Assembly (NCBI RefSeq): GCF_032854445.1
Contig: NC_088300.1
Span: 21,869,608 to 21,933,607, forward strand
Reading direction: 5' to 3'
Source: Liolophura sinensis
Lineage: Eukaryota > Mollusca > Polyplacophora > Chitonida > Chitonidae
Length of the DNA stretch: 64,000 bases
The first letter of the stretch is position 1; every line of letters starts with the position of its first letter. A program made the position numbers and the translations under genes. The notes under the pieces were generated by a model. It was not told where the DNA came from and did not search any database. It saw nothing but the letters and a program-made list of their open reading frames with translations. Positions 24,601 through 39,600 of the stretch are shown piece after piece.

Positions 24601-27600
24601 ACCACAATGGGTTCAGTTTTTGTCTCTTACCCTAATTCCTCAACCTTTTGCATATGAAAGAGCAACTTTCAGTGCTATTTATGCAAAATCTTAATTTTGC
24701 AAACACAATTACATTAGTTGAATTGGCAAATTTCAGGGTTCAGAACATGCTTGAATAAACACCTTGCAAACATGCAAAGTAATACAAAATGTAATTATTA
24801 GATTTTTTATTTTTTTTTTTTTTTTAATTGGTGTTTTACGCTGTACTCAAGAATATTTCACTTATACGACGGCGTCCAGCATTATGGTGGGTGGAAACCG
24901 GGCATAGCCCGGGGGAAACCCACGACCATCCGCAGGTTGCTGGCATAATTATTAGATACACCATTACTAAAAATCAGTAACACCATAAATCTATTTATTT
25001 ATTTGATTGATGTTTGACAACATACTTAACACTATATCACTTATGTATTACCACAAATAAGAGGTGCACAAATACTGAGGTAGTAAAACATCTGGACTGA
25101 TTAATCTACTTCATAAACATAAAAAAAAAAATGCTTTGTCCATTCCAATGAACACATCAGTAAAAAAAACATCGTAATTCCCTGAATTCACAAAAATAAT
25201 TTAATTTTCACACAAATTTTGAAAATGAGGAGTGTGTGACTGAGAATGTTCTTGTCAATTTTATTCACCAGACAAATTTTACCAGTTTCATATACTGGAC
25301 ATACAGTTTCACTAACGTTCAGATAGAAGTTGTTTAACTTGAATCTGTGATGTAAAAGGATGCTGAGATTGAAATCCCACTGTTCACATACTAACATAAA
25401 ATTCATCACTTTAGTATAAGTACAAAGAACCTGTATTTTTGTACATGTCTACTGACATAATAGCATTACATAGGGTCTCAAGTGCACTCAGTGCTATCCC
25501 TCTTATTGTGGTACTGCACATTCTGCAAAACGATGATGCCAGCTTCACTTGAGCTCTGACCTTGTTAACTGAATGATTCATGCTAAAGGAGAAGAAAACC
25601 TAAAAACATGAGACTATCGCCTGAAACGAGCACATTTTTTTTTCTATCTGGTGTGCCTGCTGCATAATTTTGCCATTTTCCCTCGCCATACACATGAAGC
25701 CTGAAAACGGCAAAGTTGGCATAAATCGCCGAGTCCATCAAGCGGAAACCGAACTGTACTGTTCGCTACCTTGTGGGACGAAGAGTTCTACCGGAAATGT
25801 ACGAACTGCACTTCGGCGGTTTCCGACAGCAATTCTCCTCTTAACACAGAAGACTTCAGGGCTAGTTCTTAGGCAAAGTGGAGTCGCCCACAGCGGATTT
25901 TGGCGCTGACTTTATTTATACTTTGTCAACTTGAGGTACTTATTAGGAAATTTTTTTATGGCATGCACCTGCGAGGAAAAGCATACTCTTTTCAATGGTA
26001 TTTGATTGATATTTAAGTTTTCTTCTCCTTTCAAAGATAGGATGTTGAAAATTTGGCTGATGGACAACGAGATTCACTTACAGAGTACTCTTTACACGCA
26101 ACAACGGAATAAGCCACTTACATTGAGTAGCTGGAGATACTCCTTCAGCTGGGCATGTTCACAAGGCACTGGTTTCTTAAGCAGGTGCTCTGTCGTCTCT
26201 ACCCAGGATTCTAGACGACTGACGCCCTCTACGTACTGATTCCGCCCCTTCTCTATCACCTCCTCCTGGTGAGCACGCTTCATCCCGCCCAGAAGATCCT
26301 CATAGCGAGTTGAAGTCAGCTGGATGGTCTCGCGGATTTCTTCAGCAACCGGATCGCGCGTCTTCTCAACCAAACGCTTACCCGAATCTTTCATCAACTT
26401 CAATTTTTCCTCTGCAGGGCCAAGATCTTTAAAATATGCCTGTTTTAAAAAAAAGTCAAAAGGAAATATGGTAAAGAGTATTTGAGTGTTCTGTAATAGA
26501 TTTTATGATTTCTCAAGATCTTCTGATCTGGTAAATATGTCTTCAACAGGAAAAATTACCAGACATCTCACACTTCCCACAACTTTGATGATTTATGCAG
26601 TTTTTTTTATGCCCTTCAACAACACTAAAGTAACATTCATTCCGCCCTTAAAACAAAGATTTAAATTGATTTGGCCTAAACGTAATCCAGATACAACCAA
26701 GTACATATAAATTCAGACCTCTTTTTCTTCGGTTGACTTTGTGAGGACGTCTTCCCCTCCTGAGATCCAGTTCTCCAACCACTCCAGAGACGTGCTGTAG
26801 CGTTTCCAGGAAGCAACGCCTTCTTCCAGCACTGGTTGTAATGTTTTCACCCCAGAAGCTAAAGACTTCCACCTTTCTGCTATCATGTGTAAGGTCCTGT
26901 CCACTTCAGTTGCTTCATCTTTATCTGAAAGACGCATAGAAATGAAACCACTTTCCCATAAATAGAATAATTTTCAGCCTGTAGAGCTGTCTGAAAATTG
27001 TTGTGAAATGTCACAACAGCAAAAGGTGAATAATACCAAGCAATGGATTTGAAACCCCTCAGCCTTGAACAAAGGTACAATGTAATGAATAGATCCAACT
27101 TTATGATGCTTTGTAAATTATGTGTAGATCTTCTACTGGTGGCATTGAGAAAGTGGCTAAACATGAAGCAGGGGAATACCTTTTTAGGGCAACAACTTTT
27201 TTGTTTATTTCAGACCACTCTTGCAGTCTATTAAATAAAATTTAACTTAAATGACCTCTATTACCCTTAAGAAAAAGGTCAAGGTCGCTGAAAATCAATA
27301 GGGTTCTTCTACATTCCAAGGTGTCAGTGAAGCGTGTTTACAAAAATATGGACAGATGTACGCCTTGGCCAATATTGACGAGGGATTAAAAAGAAAAAAA
27401 AGCAGTTGTTGTGTGAATGATTCCAGTAAGGTAACACTTTTTCTTATTTCCTTGGATGAAAAGAGGATCTTACCTGTTTGTTGAGATCTTTTATATGCAT
27501 CAGCTTTTGTTTTCAGTTCTGAGTACATTTTGTCGTATGTCTGGAATAATCGGTTGTCTATAACAAACTCCTGCAAGTAGAAATGAAAACTTAATGTAAC

Positions 27601-30600
27601 ATATTAGACAAATCCAGTATTTTCCAGCAGTCATTTCAGACTGACTTTATTAGACTTTCACCTAAATGACAATATAGGAAAGCTGAAAATGTTTCTTGAA
27701 AGGTGAAGTCATGTATCTATTCATATATTTATTTATTTGATTGGTGTTTCATGCTGCACTCAAGAATATTTCGCTTATACAACACTTACCAGCACTATGG
27801 CGGGAGGAAACCATGCAGAGCATGGGGGAAATCTATATTCATGTGTCTAAATAAAAGTTATGAAGTAATAATTTTATATTTATCAAAGACAAATTCTCTA
27901 CCTTCAGTAAACCTTGGAAGCCAAAGCTCGGGTCCTAAAACTTTGGTATTAAAATTATTACTAATGATTTACATAGTGAAATAGTATTCTGGATATTATA
28001 TAGTGACATGCACAATCATTAAAAAGCACAGAAATTAAAAGAGGTGAGCATTTAGCAATGCTACCTTGTATTCTGAGAGCCACTGTAGGGCTTCCTCCTC
28101 TTGCCCATACTTCTCACTCCACACAGCCACTTTCTCCTCAGTGCTGGCAATCAGTGCTAACAGCCGTTGTTTGAACAGTTCATACCGCAGATGTCTCTCT
28201 CTGTGCTCAGACTGACTGAACACAACAGAAAATCGCTTCTGCAGATCTTCTATGTGGGGAAGACATATCAACTGGCCTTTGTATTTTCCAGTTCGTTTGA
28301 CATCAGCCAGCAATTTCTTGTATCCTTCTGCATCTTTGAAGAACTCCTGTAACAAGGGAGATAAATCTTGTTTTGTATTGCTCTATTTTGCATTGACAGA
28401 TTTGTACTTTTTTACTGGATTATGGTTTAAGGCTGCATCCCAGAATATTTTGTTAATACACACATGACACTGATTAGGTAATTGGGTGGAAGAAAGCCCA
28501 GACCAAAGGCAGCAGCAGTGATCTACCCTATATGACCATAAATTTTGTCCATGACTACCTTGCCCATATTTCCAGATTCTGAGAGTTCTATTGATTTTAG
28601 AAAGGTGTTTTGAGGTTTGCTTGGAACAGGAGATAATATTCTACTGAAAATTGTAAGTTTCAGCACCAAAAATAATATTTTTGTGCTATTTATTTGCCTC
28701 TAAAAATGCATCAGCTTGTGGGCGATAACAGTACTTGATCCTGCATTCATCAACATCCACATTCAAGTCAACCAAAGATCATCTGTGAATGGCACTCCAG
28801 GAGGGCAGAGCAGTGATACTTGGAACATATTCTGTCATCCAAGCATACTTCTGCCCATCAAAAATGATCACAGCAACAACTGGGAGAACTACAATATATA
28901 TTTAGTCAAATCAACTTTCCCTTTTTCAATTTTCAGGTGACTCACCGATGTTTGGTTTCACCTCAACTTTCCCTCCTAATAGAAACATTTGTAGGCAACA
29001 AAAAAAAAAAATGAAGCTTTGCATAATGATAAGGTAGAAATGGTTGAAAATAAAATATTTACCGATTTTAAAGATATTAAAATATTCAAAGGAAAACATT
29101 TGTTGAAATAAACCACCAAGGACTCACAATATGCTCTTGTAACATTGTGTTCAGCTGGGCTGTCATCTGATCTGGGTTGTCAATCATCTCTGGTTCCTGC
29201 AGTAGCACCTGATTGGCCTTTACAAGCCACACCCCTAACTCTCCCAGCTCACCCGGTAACTGAGAGTCCAGCTTCAGCAGCCAACGGGTAGTTTCGTCAG
29301 AGACCGGCAAGAATCGGCCTTGTAACATCTTCCAGTCCTCTTCTGTGAGCTTGACAGCTCGTTTGGATTGAATCTTCTCACCAATTTTCAGGTACGCATT
29401 CTCTCTTTCATCGTATTCTTTCTTAAAATTAACATAATCCTGTAAAGAAAAGAAAAAAGACCATCATAAGCATCATTGACTGTATCATAAAAAAAATCAG
29501 AAACAATTAAAACACAATCACATTTTCACATAACAACATCGTGGAAATGATACTCATAACAGAGAAAAAGAAATGACTACAAGAAAATGCACGAAACATC
29601 CAATCAATCTTACTTCAACAACAAAGTTAATTATGCAGTTATTTTTAACCACTTCTTAAGTCTGGTATGGCACAGGCATGGAAACTACAAATGATTATAG
29701 CAAACGCAGAAATATAACATATATCCCAGTGAACAAATACTAGATGAAACCATTATTACATTCCAGATGAATAACAGCTGACTTGTACTGACCCAGAATA
29801 CTATTTGTGATATACTGCATCCCACCTACCATATATTCCTTTTGTAAATCTTCTACTGGTCTATTTACAATCTTGAGCACCCCTTCAGCGGTCCCAATCC
29901 AGGTGAGCATGTCGTTAAGATCCTTCTCTTCCTGCTCTGCTGGGGTTAATGTACGTTGAGCAGGTTTGCGCAACTGTCAACAGTGCCAATAAATCATGTA
30001 TTACACACACTGAAGAAGTGACATGTTGTTGCAGGCTACTTGATTATAACAATGCAATGATATGTTTGTCCTTAATACCCACTGTAAAATGTAATGCTGT
30101 TCTGGAGTTCTTCAATTTTCAATATGATACATTTCAACTCGCTACATTATGTTTCTTTGAAATTATTTTGTAGCGGAGTCGTATTTGTATGCACAGCGTA
30201 GAAGGATACCCGTGCAAGCATATCATTTATTTATTTACTTATGTGAGGGGTTTTTTATGGCGTTCTCAAGAATATTTCACTTATACGATGGCTGCCAGCA
30301 TTAGGGCTGGAGGAATTTAGGCAGTGCCCAGGGGAAACCCATGACCATCTGTTGTGTGCAGACCTCCCCACATACAGCCGGAAAGGAAGTCAGCATGACC
30401 TGGACATGAACTCACAGCAATCACATTGGTGGGAGGCTTTGCCTAAAGGATATCATACTTTATCATGATGACTGAACATGACTGGCTGAACACAGACCCC
30501 TATTGCCATCACATTCCAAGGCACAATATTTTTTTTTTTTTTAAGGCTTGATTGGGGATGATCTTGTTTATGTTTCAAGTAAACATAAATAAATTTTGCT

Positions 30601-33600
30601 TTCAAAATTATTTCAGTCTAGTCATTTTGTAGAAGGCTGAAACCCTATTGTGCAAACATCAGCATAATGCTGCCGCACTGGAGCGCCACATCAAAGTATA
30701 CTGAGCACAGACCCCTTGCCAAACAATGCTTGGTCTACCACTGATGCTGACCCCTTGTTTACACAATATTTACATCATCTTTTGCCATAAATATGGGCGT
30801 AGGACAACTTACAGCAGGATCCTCTCCGGAGTCCGGATAAGCCTTCATGAACTGAGCAACGTATGTCATGATGGACTTCTCGTCTGGTTTGTCCACATCC
30901 ACATCTGACGCAAAACAAACAGCAGTAATTAGACAGTTAATAAGCACAGTTTTTTTTTTTTTTCGCAATAAACTATTAAAACAATACTAAAAAAATATAA
31001 GGCAATGCATTTTTCACGTATCACAAAAGAAATTAAATTAGAACAGCAAAACAAATTGCTGAAAGGTACTGAGACCAGATGTTTAGTTTAAATATAAATA
31101 AGGCTTCAGTCAAAACATCTAGGTAAAGTAACAAAAATTTAAATTCCAAAGTTTCATATTTGATATAATCTCTCTAGTAATTGATGAGATTTTAACACTG
31201 TAAAATGTCATTCACAGACACACGCATGGAACTAGGATTGATGCATTTCAGGATAAAGCTCTATTCTGGTATACAGTGTATGAGTCATGTACCTTCAGGG
31301 TCGATGAGTCTAGGGATACCCAGATGAGATTCAGCAGCGGAGAAAGCGTTCTCCAGGTTAACCCGTGGCGCCTGCTGGCGAACCTGGTTCATGTCCACCA
31401 GCCCTGGACTGATGTTGTCAATGATAGCATTGAAGGCTACCCCATCCCTCCAGCTCTTCCCAAAGTCAGAGATGTTCAGGCCATATCGCCTGCAGAATAA
31501 TACCCGACATGTTCACAGACTGATCTACTCTTTGATTGTTATTAAATGACATATTACAACATTTTGTCACTTTGAGACACTAGTCAGTTTTATGGATGGA
31601 AGAAACCTGATGCTCGGGGTAAACCAGTGATCTATGGCAATAGATTGATTTGCACAACAAAATGTGATAGGTATATCAAGAGATTAGATCTTGGTTTGCT
31701 CCCGTTACGTAAAGAACATGGTTAACTATTGGTGCAAGGAACATTATACAGAAGTTAGGGATGACTTTAAAGAAAACAGAGATAAAACATAAACAGATGG
31801 CTTTTAAGTACAAACGCCTTTCTGGTACAAGATTTAAGAGTCGAGTAAAATATTTGTATCTGGAATATGTAGAAACTTGAGTCCTTTTAAACCAAACCTT
31901 AAAAAACAAATTTTCAATAACTTTTCTTTGTACATCATAGTCGCCTTACTTGTTTGTAACCTATATACTGTCATTTCCTGCCCCCCCACCCCCCTGAATA
32001 AATGAACCAGTTTTTTAAGGTGGACACAGAAGAAAGGTATTAAATTACATTTAAACAATACCCCATGATTAACATGTAGTAAAAATAAAGTCAGATTTCA
32101 TGACATATTTAAAACAGGCAAGCAAAGTTATGCTGTGGGTCATAGACATTGGGTACACATAGACATGGGTACATAAAAGTATACATAAAAGTGGCCAGAT
32201 CAAAGTATGCTTTTTTTCTTCTGGTTATTTTGCACACAATAGTAGACTGAAAAATACTGGTTGTATTTTACCTCCTCTGTTGTTTACAACCATGTTCAAC
32301 ATTCTAAACAATGATTACTTCATTATTACAACGTTCTGATAAACAGCCTCTGGCAGAAAACAAAGAGAGCTGAAAATTGGCTATTAGATATCAATGTGTG
32401 ATTAAAGTCCAGGTGCAAAGCTGCACAAAGATTGCCTGTAGACTCATTCAAAATTTTACTCCACACTGTAACAGAACTCACTTTGCGATGGCTTGTTCTG
32501 TCCACATCATCAGGGCTTTCTTGGCACTCACACGGAACTTCTCCAAGGGGGACATTTTCTTGGAGGGAGTGCTCGTGGCCTGGGACTGTTGCTCTGCCAT
32601 CCGCGTGGCCGTTTCCTCGATCTGAAGTGAGCAGAGTGAGCGAGTTAGTGAATGAGTGAGTGAGAAGGGTTATACCGTGTTTTTTTCGAAGTCAAGGTAT
32701 GTAAACTCAATTGTTCACTTTCTTAAGCATCCTATAAAAAAACAGAAAAGACTAGTGGATATTACAGTCCATGTAAATATTTCTCAAAATATGACTGTAT
32801 GAATGTGTGTGAATACACAAAATAAAACCACACTGTGCAATGTGTTATGATAATCACCAACAAAGCAATACTGTTTAGGCACTTTCCCTGACATACACGT
32901 GAATCTGTTTGGCATGCATTTCAAAATTTGCATTCAAACCGTCAGTCAGCTTTGATACATTTGACTGATTATATCATAACCAAAACTTCCTTGGGTATTG
33001 TTCCCTTCATCAGATGTTCCAGCCTTGCCCTTTTGAAAACATAACCTTGTGTGCAATAACTTTCTACTGCAAACAAATGCATCTCTACAGAAAGCATAAG
33101 CCAATATTTGTTTTACACGAGGCTGTTGCAATGTTTTACCTGTGTACATGTATCTGTCTGACAAATATTCATCCAATCTTCTTCTTGTTTGTTTTTCTTA
33201 TGTGTGCACTTCTTTGCAAATCAAGAAGGGCCTCGTGTTCCTACTTCAAAGTCATTCTAGATCAAAGCCCACAGATGACTGAAATCCCCAGAGAGGCTTT
33301 ACAGATCAGCTTGGAGAATGTCTATATTCAGTGTCATATGAACAGCTATTAATCACCAGTATCATCCTGGTTAGGAAAAGATGCTAACTAGCTAAATAAT
33401 TAAGGGGCTGAAGACCAAAAAAAAAAAAAAAACTAGTAATGAGTAAATTCAGATTTTACAAATCAAGTATCCAAGAATATAAAGTTTTACAAATGAAAAT
33501 GTTTATTCTGCATGCTGATGTGAATAAAATCCAAGCTAGAAGATTTGCTATTGTCATCAGGAGTTACATCATGCATCAATGAATACAACCTTTTATGGTT

Positions 33601-36600
33601 TATGTAAAAAAAAAAATGGGCTTGCTTGTTTTGACACAGGCTTTGTTCTCATAATATCTGCTTTGAACAATCCTGTTTGTTCTTTATGTTTGTTCTCTTG
33701 CCAGCTTTTGTTTCTGTGACAATTACATGTATCAAGTTGTGTTCACCATCATCAAAATAAAGTTCACTGTTGTTAAACTTTAGTTTCCTGTTCAATTCTT
33801 TCCTTACAAGATCTGTTGTACCTTTAATGAACATGTACTATGTTGATATGTGAATTACAAAAACTTTTCAGACAAAATGCAATATTGAAATAAAGGAGCG
33901 GAAGCCTGTTAAGAAAAATACTGAAATGTTGAGAAAAATACAGAAATGCCATGGAAATATTTGAAATATGTCTGATTGACACATAACTGCACTGATGCAT
34001 TCAGACTGATTGAATGTCTGGACATAACACACACATGTCTATGTCTAAATGCAGTGTAATGTAGTATTCAGTAAACTGCTAAAGATTACGTAAGGACATC
34101 AACATGGCTGACAATACCATGATTAGCCTTAATCACCATGTCAACATGATCTCCAAGTTGGAAACCAATCAAATGTATAAGTTCCAATGACATGCCTCAA
34201 TTCTGAAGATCCATACTACGTAAATAAAAAAAATTAACCTAGTGATTGACTGCTAATTATTTAGATATTTTTTGTTTCTTGCACAACGTTCTTCATTCAA
34301 ATCATTTCAACTTTATAACCAAGACAAAAAATTATAAACGTCTGAGATATAGAAATGGGTATGCAATAAATGGCTTAAAACAGACCCTGGGGCTACAATA
34401 TTGCAGCCCACAGTCTGATGACCCTGCATTTGTGTCAGGCAAGAAGGCCACACAGTACTATAACACATCAATGAAATAACCACAGAATGTATGGAAATCT
34501 CTGTGATACAGGCCACATTAAAGTTTCTTAAAGTTGTTATTATTTCTAGCTATTTATATCTTTCTATTGCACTGCAGCACACAAAGAGTGAAATGATGTG
34601 TTCACAAGTAAGCTAACCACTTCCTGGTTGCGTCAATACTTTTTGCATATTTCACTTGCAGGCAGGAGAGACAAGCTTGGACTGCCAACTGAGCGATTGC
34701 TCATGAAACTGATGGAAATAGGCCTTTCTTGATCTGTGATTTCTGGAAGTGATTTTATGTTCTGATCCCTGCTCTTGATGCAATAATACCGCAACCATAT
34801 TTAATTAAAAGCAAAATGAGCCTTGGTATACAAAATCACCACTGAAGTTTGCCACATGTAAAGGCCTATGGCCTTTCATTCAAACTCACGGTCAAGATCT
34901 GAAGGAAACCAAACAGCTCACTCAGCTATTTGAAGCATCACAAATTTGGTCAGATAACTTACTAAACTCACCAAGTTCAACGGGTATCAAAGGAAGTGCC
35001 TTTGTTTATAACAATAAACATACAGATAAAAGAATACACCATAAAGACATACAAGTTTTACTGTCAAGTTTTTTGTTTAATGTATATACAACAAAAACCA
35101 AATGATGTAATTAAAAAAAAAAACATTGAACTGTTGCCATGGTACCATGGAAATATGAAGCTGCAACAACAATCAATTTGCTGTTCATGTTGCACTTCTA
35201 GAAATGGCCCCTCTGAAATCACAAGTAGAAAGCACGGATACACTTGGCGATATGTGATAACTTATTCATTCTGGTTGCCAGGTTACCTCAGTGTAGGAAG
35301 ATGCCCATCACTTGATGAAACTTGCACAGCTAGAATACCCAACACCTTTTAAGTTCTGGGAACACAAGATGGAAGCACTTCTCAGTGCTCTTATTGTACC
35401 AACCACTTCTACATCTACAATAATCTTTTATGTGAACGGTCAAATTTTATGTATCCAATAAATACTACATCGTGGTTTTATTTCCTTATGTCACATGTTC
35501 CAGCTCTTTTTCCCCCAATCTCGTGTTGGATTTCATTTCATTCCATTGAGCATTCTGTGATTTTTTTTCTCTCAGCATGGTAATAATTGTATTGCCCCTA
35601 TTCATCCGTCCTGATGTGTCATTCCCATTACCCAACAGTGAACTGCTAAATCCTCGTCCCTACATCATTACAACATAGCTTTGTCGCCACCATGCATGTG
35701 TTTCATTGCTGACAATAAGAGTACCTCTGCCATATGCTCACTCATTCCTTGTTGATATAAGACTTGGGTACTTTAGGCACTCATTGGTAGGTAATTACGG
35801 TCACCCAGCACCATACCTATCAACTGTTTTATCCCATACTGTCACCATCATAAAAGTTTTAACTGCCCTTTATATTACATGAATATTACAATGGTAATAG
35901 ACCTAACATTTAGATGATCATCTAGATTCAATCTAAATGACAAGCAATCTTGTCCAGACCCTGTAGCAAGGTTATTTATTTATTTATTTACTAACCTGAT
36001 TAGTGTTTTATGCCGTACTCAAGAATATTTCACTTATACGAAGAAGGCAAGCATTATGGTGGGAGGAAACCTGGAAGAAACCCACGACCATCCGCAGACT
36101 GCTGTCAGACCTTCCCACTTACGGCCGGAGAGGAAGCCAGCATGTGCTGGACTTAAACTCACAGCAACCGCATTGGTGGGGGGGGGCTCCTGGGTCATTA
36201 CAGAACTGAAATTGAACCTGCGACCTCATTGGTCACGGACCTGACAGTCATGGCAAACCAACGCCATAACAATCTGGGCCATCGATTTGTGTGCACCTTT
36301 CACGTCCTTACTGGCCAAAACACCACACACTCCTCCTCAAATGCATCACACCCTCCACATCCATCACACAGTATTTCTACATCAGTGATTCCTTACATTT
36401 ACTTCATTCTCAAAATACACCTTTAGCAGCCTGAAATATATGTCAGTTCAATAATACGTCCTATACCAGACTGGTGCGCAATCCTATCTGTACCAAGTGA
36501 GAAGTCATTCAACTCCCACAATAATTACCAGCGTTTGGTACCACATGTGCAAACTTTACGAAGTTTCTCAGTCTAAATCCAAATCCCAAAAGTGCAAAAA

Positions 36601-39600
36601 ACTATACAAAACATGGGCATCTGTAGAAGGCTTTTGTATATTCTTTCCTTTGTTTAGCAAAAATATAAGTGGGAAGCGTGATTTGTATTTTAAACATATG
36701 TATGTGTAACTGTATAGGCACTAACCAAATATGGATCCAATGTGAAATCAGTCTTGGAAACTTTTTTTTTGTAATTTTTATCCCTTTACACATGAACATG
36801 TAATTTTTATCCCTTTCCACTAAAACAACCAAACGAATGTGGAAATGAAATGAAAGATTTGAACTTTTGAAGAGTTTGTAATTGCAACTGATGACTAAAT
36901 GCCCATACCTGGAAGTACAAGATGATGGTCCATACTAATCCTAACACAATGGCAGGTTTTCCATCGGCAATGTCGGAGGGATTGATGTTGACCAGCTTGA
37001 TCTGCAAACAAAACACACGGATACAATGTCTGACCTAACAAAACTAACTGAATTCCTTTCATCAGAAAACAGTATTTTTACAATGTAATGGACAGAGAGA
37101 AAAAGTGTTTAACAGGCAGTGTTAACCGTTAATCCTTTGGACAAATTTTTCTCCAGGGGTAATGATGGCAATGTCATTAATTTACAGACAGGCAGCAGAA
37201 CAATAAATAGGCTGAAGAGGTTTTTGCGTGGATGTTCAACAACGTAGTTTGAATCTGATATTTATTTGATTAGCGTTTTGTGCCTTACTTATCAATATTT
37301 CATTCATATGACTGTGGTGTGAGGAAACTGGGCAGAGCCCTGGGAAAACCCACAACTGTCTCGCTGACAGACCCTCCAAAGGAAGGCAGCATATGGACTT
37401 GAACTCACAGTTCAACAAATCACATTAGTGTGAGGTTCCTGGGTTAGCACGAAGGCCAGTTTGAATCTGATATTACAAAGTCAAATACACTCACCTTTTT
37501 ACTTTCCAGGAAGCGCAGGGCGTTGGAGATATTGCTGACATAATGGACACGCTTCAACTTTGCCCCTTTCTCTCCAGGCTAAAACACACGAACACAGCAG
37601 AGGAAACAGTCAGACTGTCACAATATGTCAAATAATATTGTCAAATCTTGTAGGAAAAATGTAGTGAACACTGAACATAGTCATGGTAGCATCTTTAACT
37701 TTCATACATGTGATTTTATTGGAAGAACAAAAGCATACTAGTTGAACATGAAATAAATTACAGAGAGTTTTATAAGGTAGAAATATCACTTAACGCAAAT
37801 CCATTAAGTACAACATATTTCAAACATAAAGGACAAAATGAGAAGCTTAAAATGCATTTACTGTAGTTCTTCAACCTTCTTGTGTGGTTTGGAAGGGGTT
37901 TATTCAAGCACATACTTTTGTGAAGCCATGGAATTGGCCAATCCATACAATGTGATTTTGTCTCAAATTATGTGATATATTTCAAATGCGAAAAGGTTGA
38001 GAAGTTAGGGTAGCCACATTTTAAGCCTAACTGTCACAGAATCTTTCCAACCCATCCTCTTCAAAATATTTGTTATTGTCACTGTGATCAGTGCTATTCA
38101 TAATAAACCCACAACCATCCGTAGGTTGCTGCAGACCCTCTTGTACGACTGGAGAGGAATCCTGGACCAGAAATAGGTTTTTATGGATGCAGATCTGTGC
38201 TATGATGAAGAATTCACGAAAGTTTCCTACTCTAAGGCGCACAAGCATAATCAGGCATGCTGTGCAAGAAGCTACATAATATGGAAGACAATCTAGATTC
38301 ATGTATGTACATTGCTGTTTTTCATTTGAAGTCTGTGTTCATTTTCTGAAGCTTTCTCATTTTTCGAACATAATGAAGAAAATTGCTATCACACTCCATA
38401 TCAAATGTTACAATTGCTGTCCCGACTAAAGTATAAGTCAACAACTTTGGAACTGTGTTTGGCATAGTGCTTATTTGACAATGGACGCTTGGGTTAAAGT
38501 GCATGGTCATCAATATCTCAGTAACAAAGAAGAGTCAAGTTTATTCGCTTTGCATTTCATCCCAGGAGACGTTTAGAGACAAAATGCCTCCTGTGTTGGG
38601 CAGTTCCATCCAGACTTGCCGGCACCAACAGTGGCACAGGTATACCTTCTGACTACTCTATTATAGTATCACACCTACCACCTCAAAACCCGATCACAGT
38701 GCTAAGAGCAGGTATTTGGAGGTGGCACTGGTCCACTTTGGCTCAGTGCCAGGCCTTGATAGCCTGGAGTTGACACGGGGAGTTGTTCTAGTCAATTCCA
38801 TACCCTGTCCTATCTAGGAATCTTGATCCGAGTTGTGCTAACAATGACTCGGTACTTCTGTGTGTATTGGCAACCGTCAAAATCAGTCAGCCAAGAATCA
38901 ATCAATGGTTTTACTATCCACTACCAGAGAAAAATTCATTCCATATGTCAAACACTGCCTAACTCTCCCTTCCATGCATAAACCCATGCATGCATGCATG
39001 AATGAAGAGTTCACCAGCATCAGATACATGTATGTACGTATGTGAGATGGATATAACTTACAATACAGAGCACTCTTGACGAGAAAGACTTCATTAAGTC
39101 ATTTTTTTTAAGTTGAGTGCTCATCTCTTTTCAAAATCTAAGAAAATTGTGTTGTCTAAAGCATAGGGACCATTATCAACTGTAAAAAAACAATATAATA
39201 GTCCAGCAACCACACAATGTTTTTTTCTTCGAAACTATCAAATTGATTAAGACTCATAAAAATACATGCTGCCAAAACCAGATTTCTTCCTTGGCATAGA
39301 CATGTTCGGAGTTTTCAGTCTGAACATCTAAACAACACTTTCTTCTAATTAACTAAATTACCCTGCCTCGTAATTCTACCTTAGACTTAATCAACACTTC
39401 AGGATCAAATTGCTACAGCCCTAAATTTAACCACAAACAATTACAGGTACATGCACATGAACCCTGGGAGCCATACAAGGTGTGCAGACCTAAAACAATA
39501 TCCAGGATCCTACGGTTAAAAAAAACAGTGTCAACTACTATTGAAGGCCATGTTTTATATTTAGGATATTGGTAAACCCATTAATCATTGAAGTTATCTG

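Larger units (their letters stand above)
20808..30812 (-). other. Introns of the CH2-rod junction region (grouped note)
   Basis: Introns 20808-21236, 26925-27473, 27571-28064, 28347-29127, 29440-29829 and 29974-30812 contain SINE-like pieces (27724-27832, 30225-30438), a third-family copy (28535-28710) and AT-rich DNA. No additional exon is needed to keep phase. Confidence 0.7.

Noticed and set aside
24994-25060. Possible second family A fragment next to the 24811 copy (TTTATTTATTTGATTGATGT)
   Set aside because: Only the T-rich tail-like part matches; the rest is too diverged.
31590-31640. Possible family A SINE remnant (TGGATGGAAGAAACCTGATG, CTCGGGGTAAACC)
   Set aside because: Too short and diverged to separate from chance.
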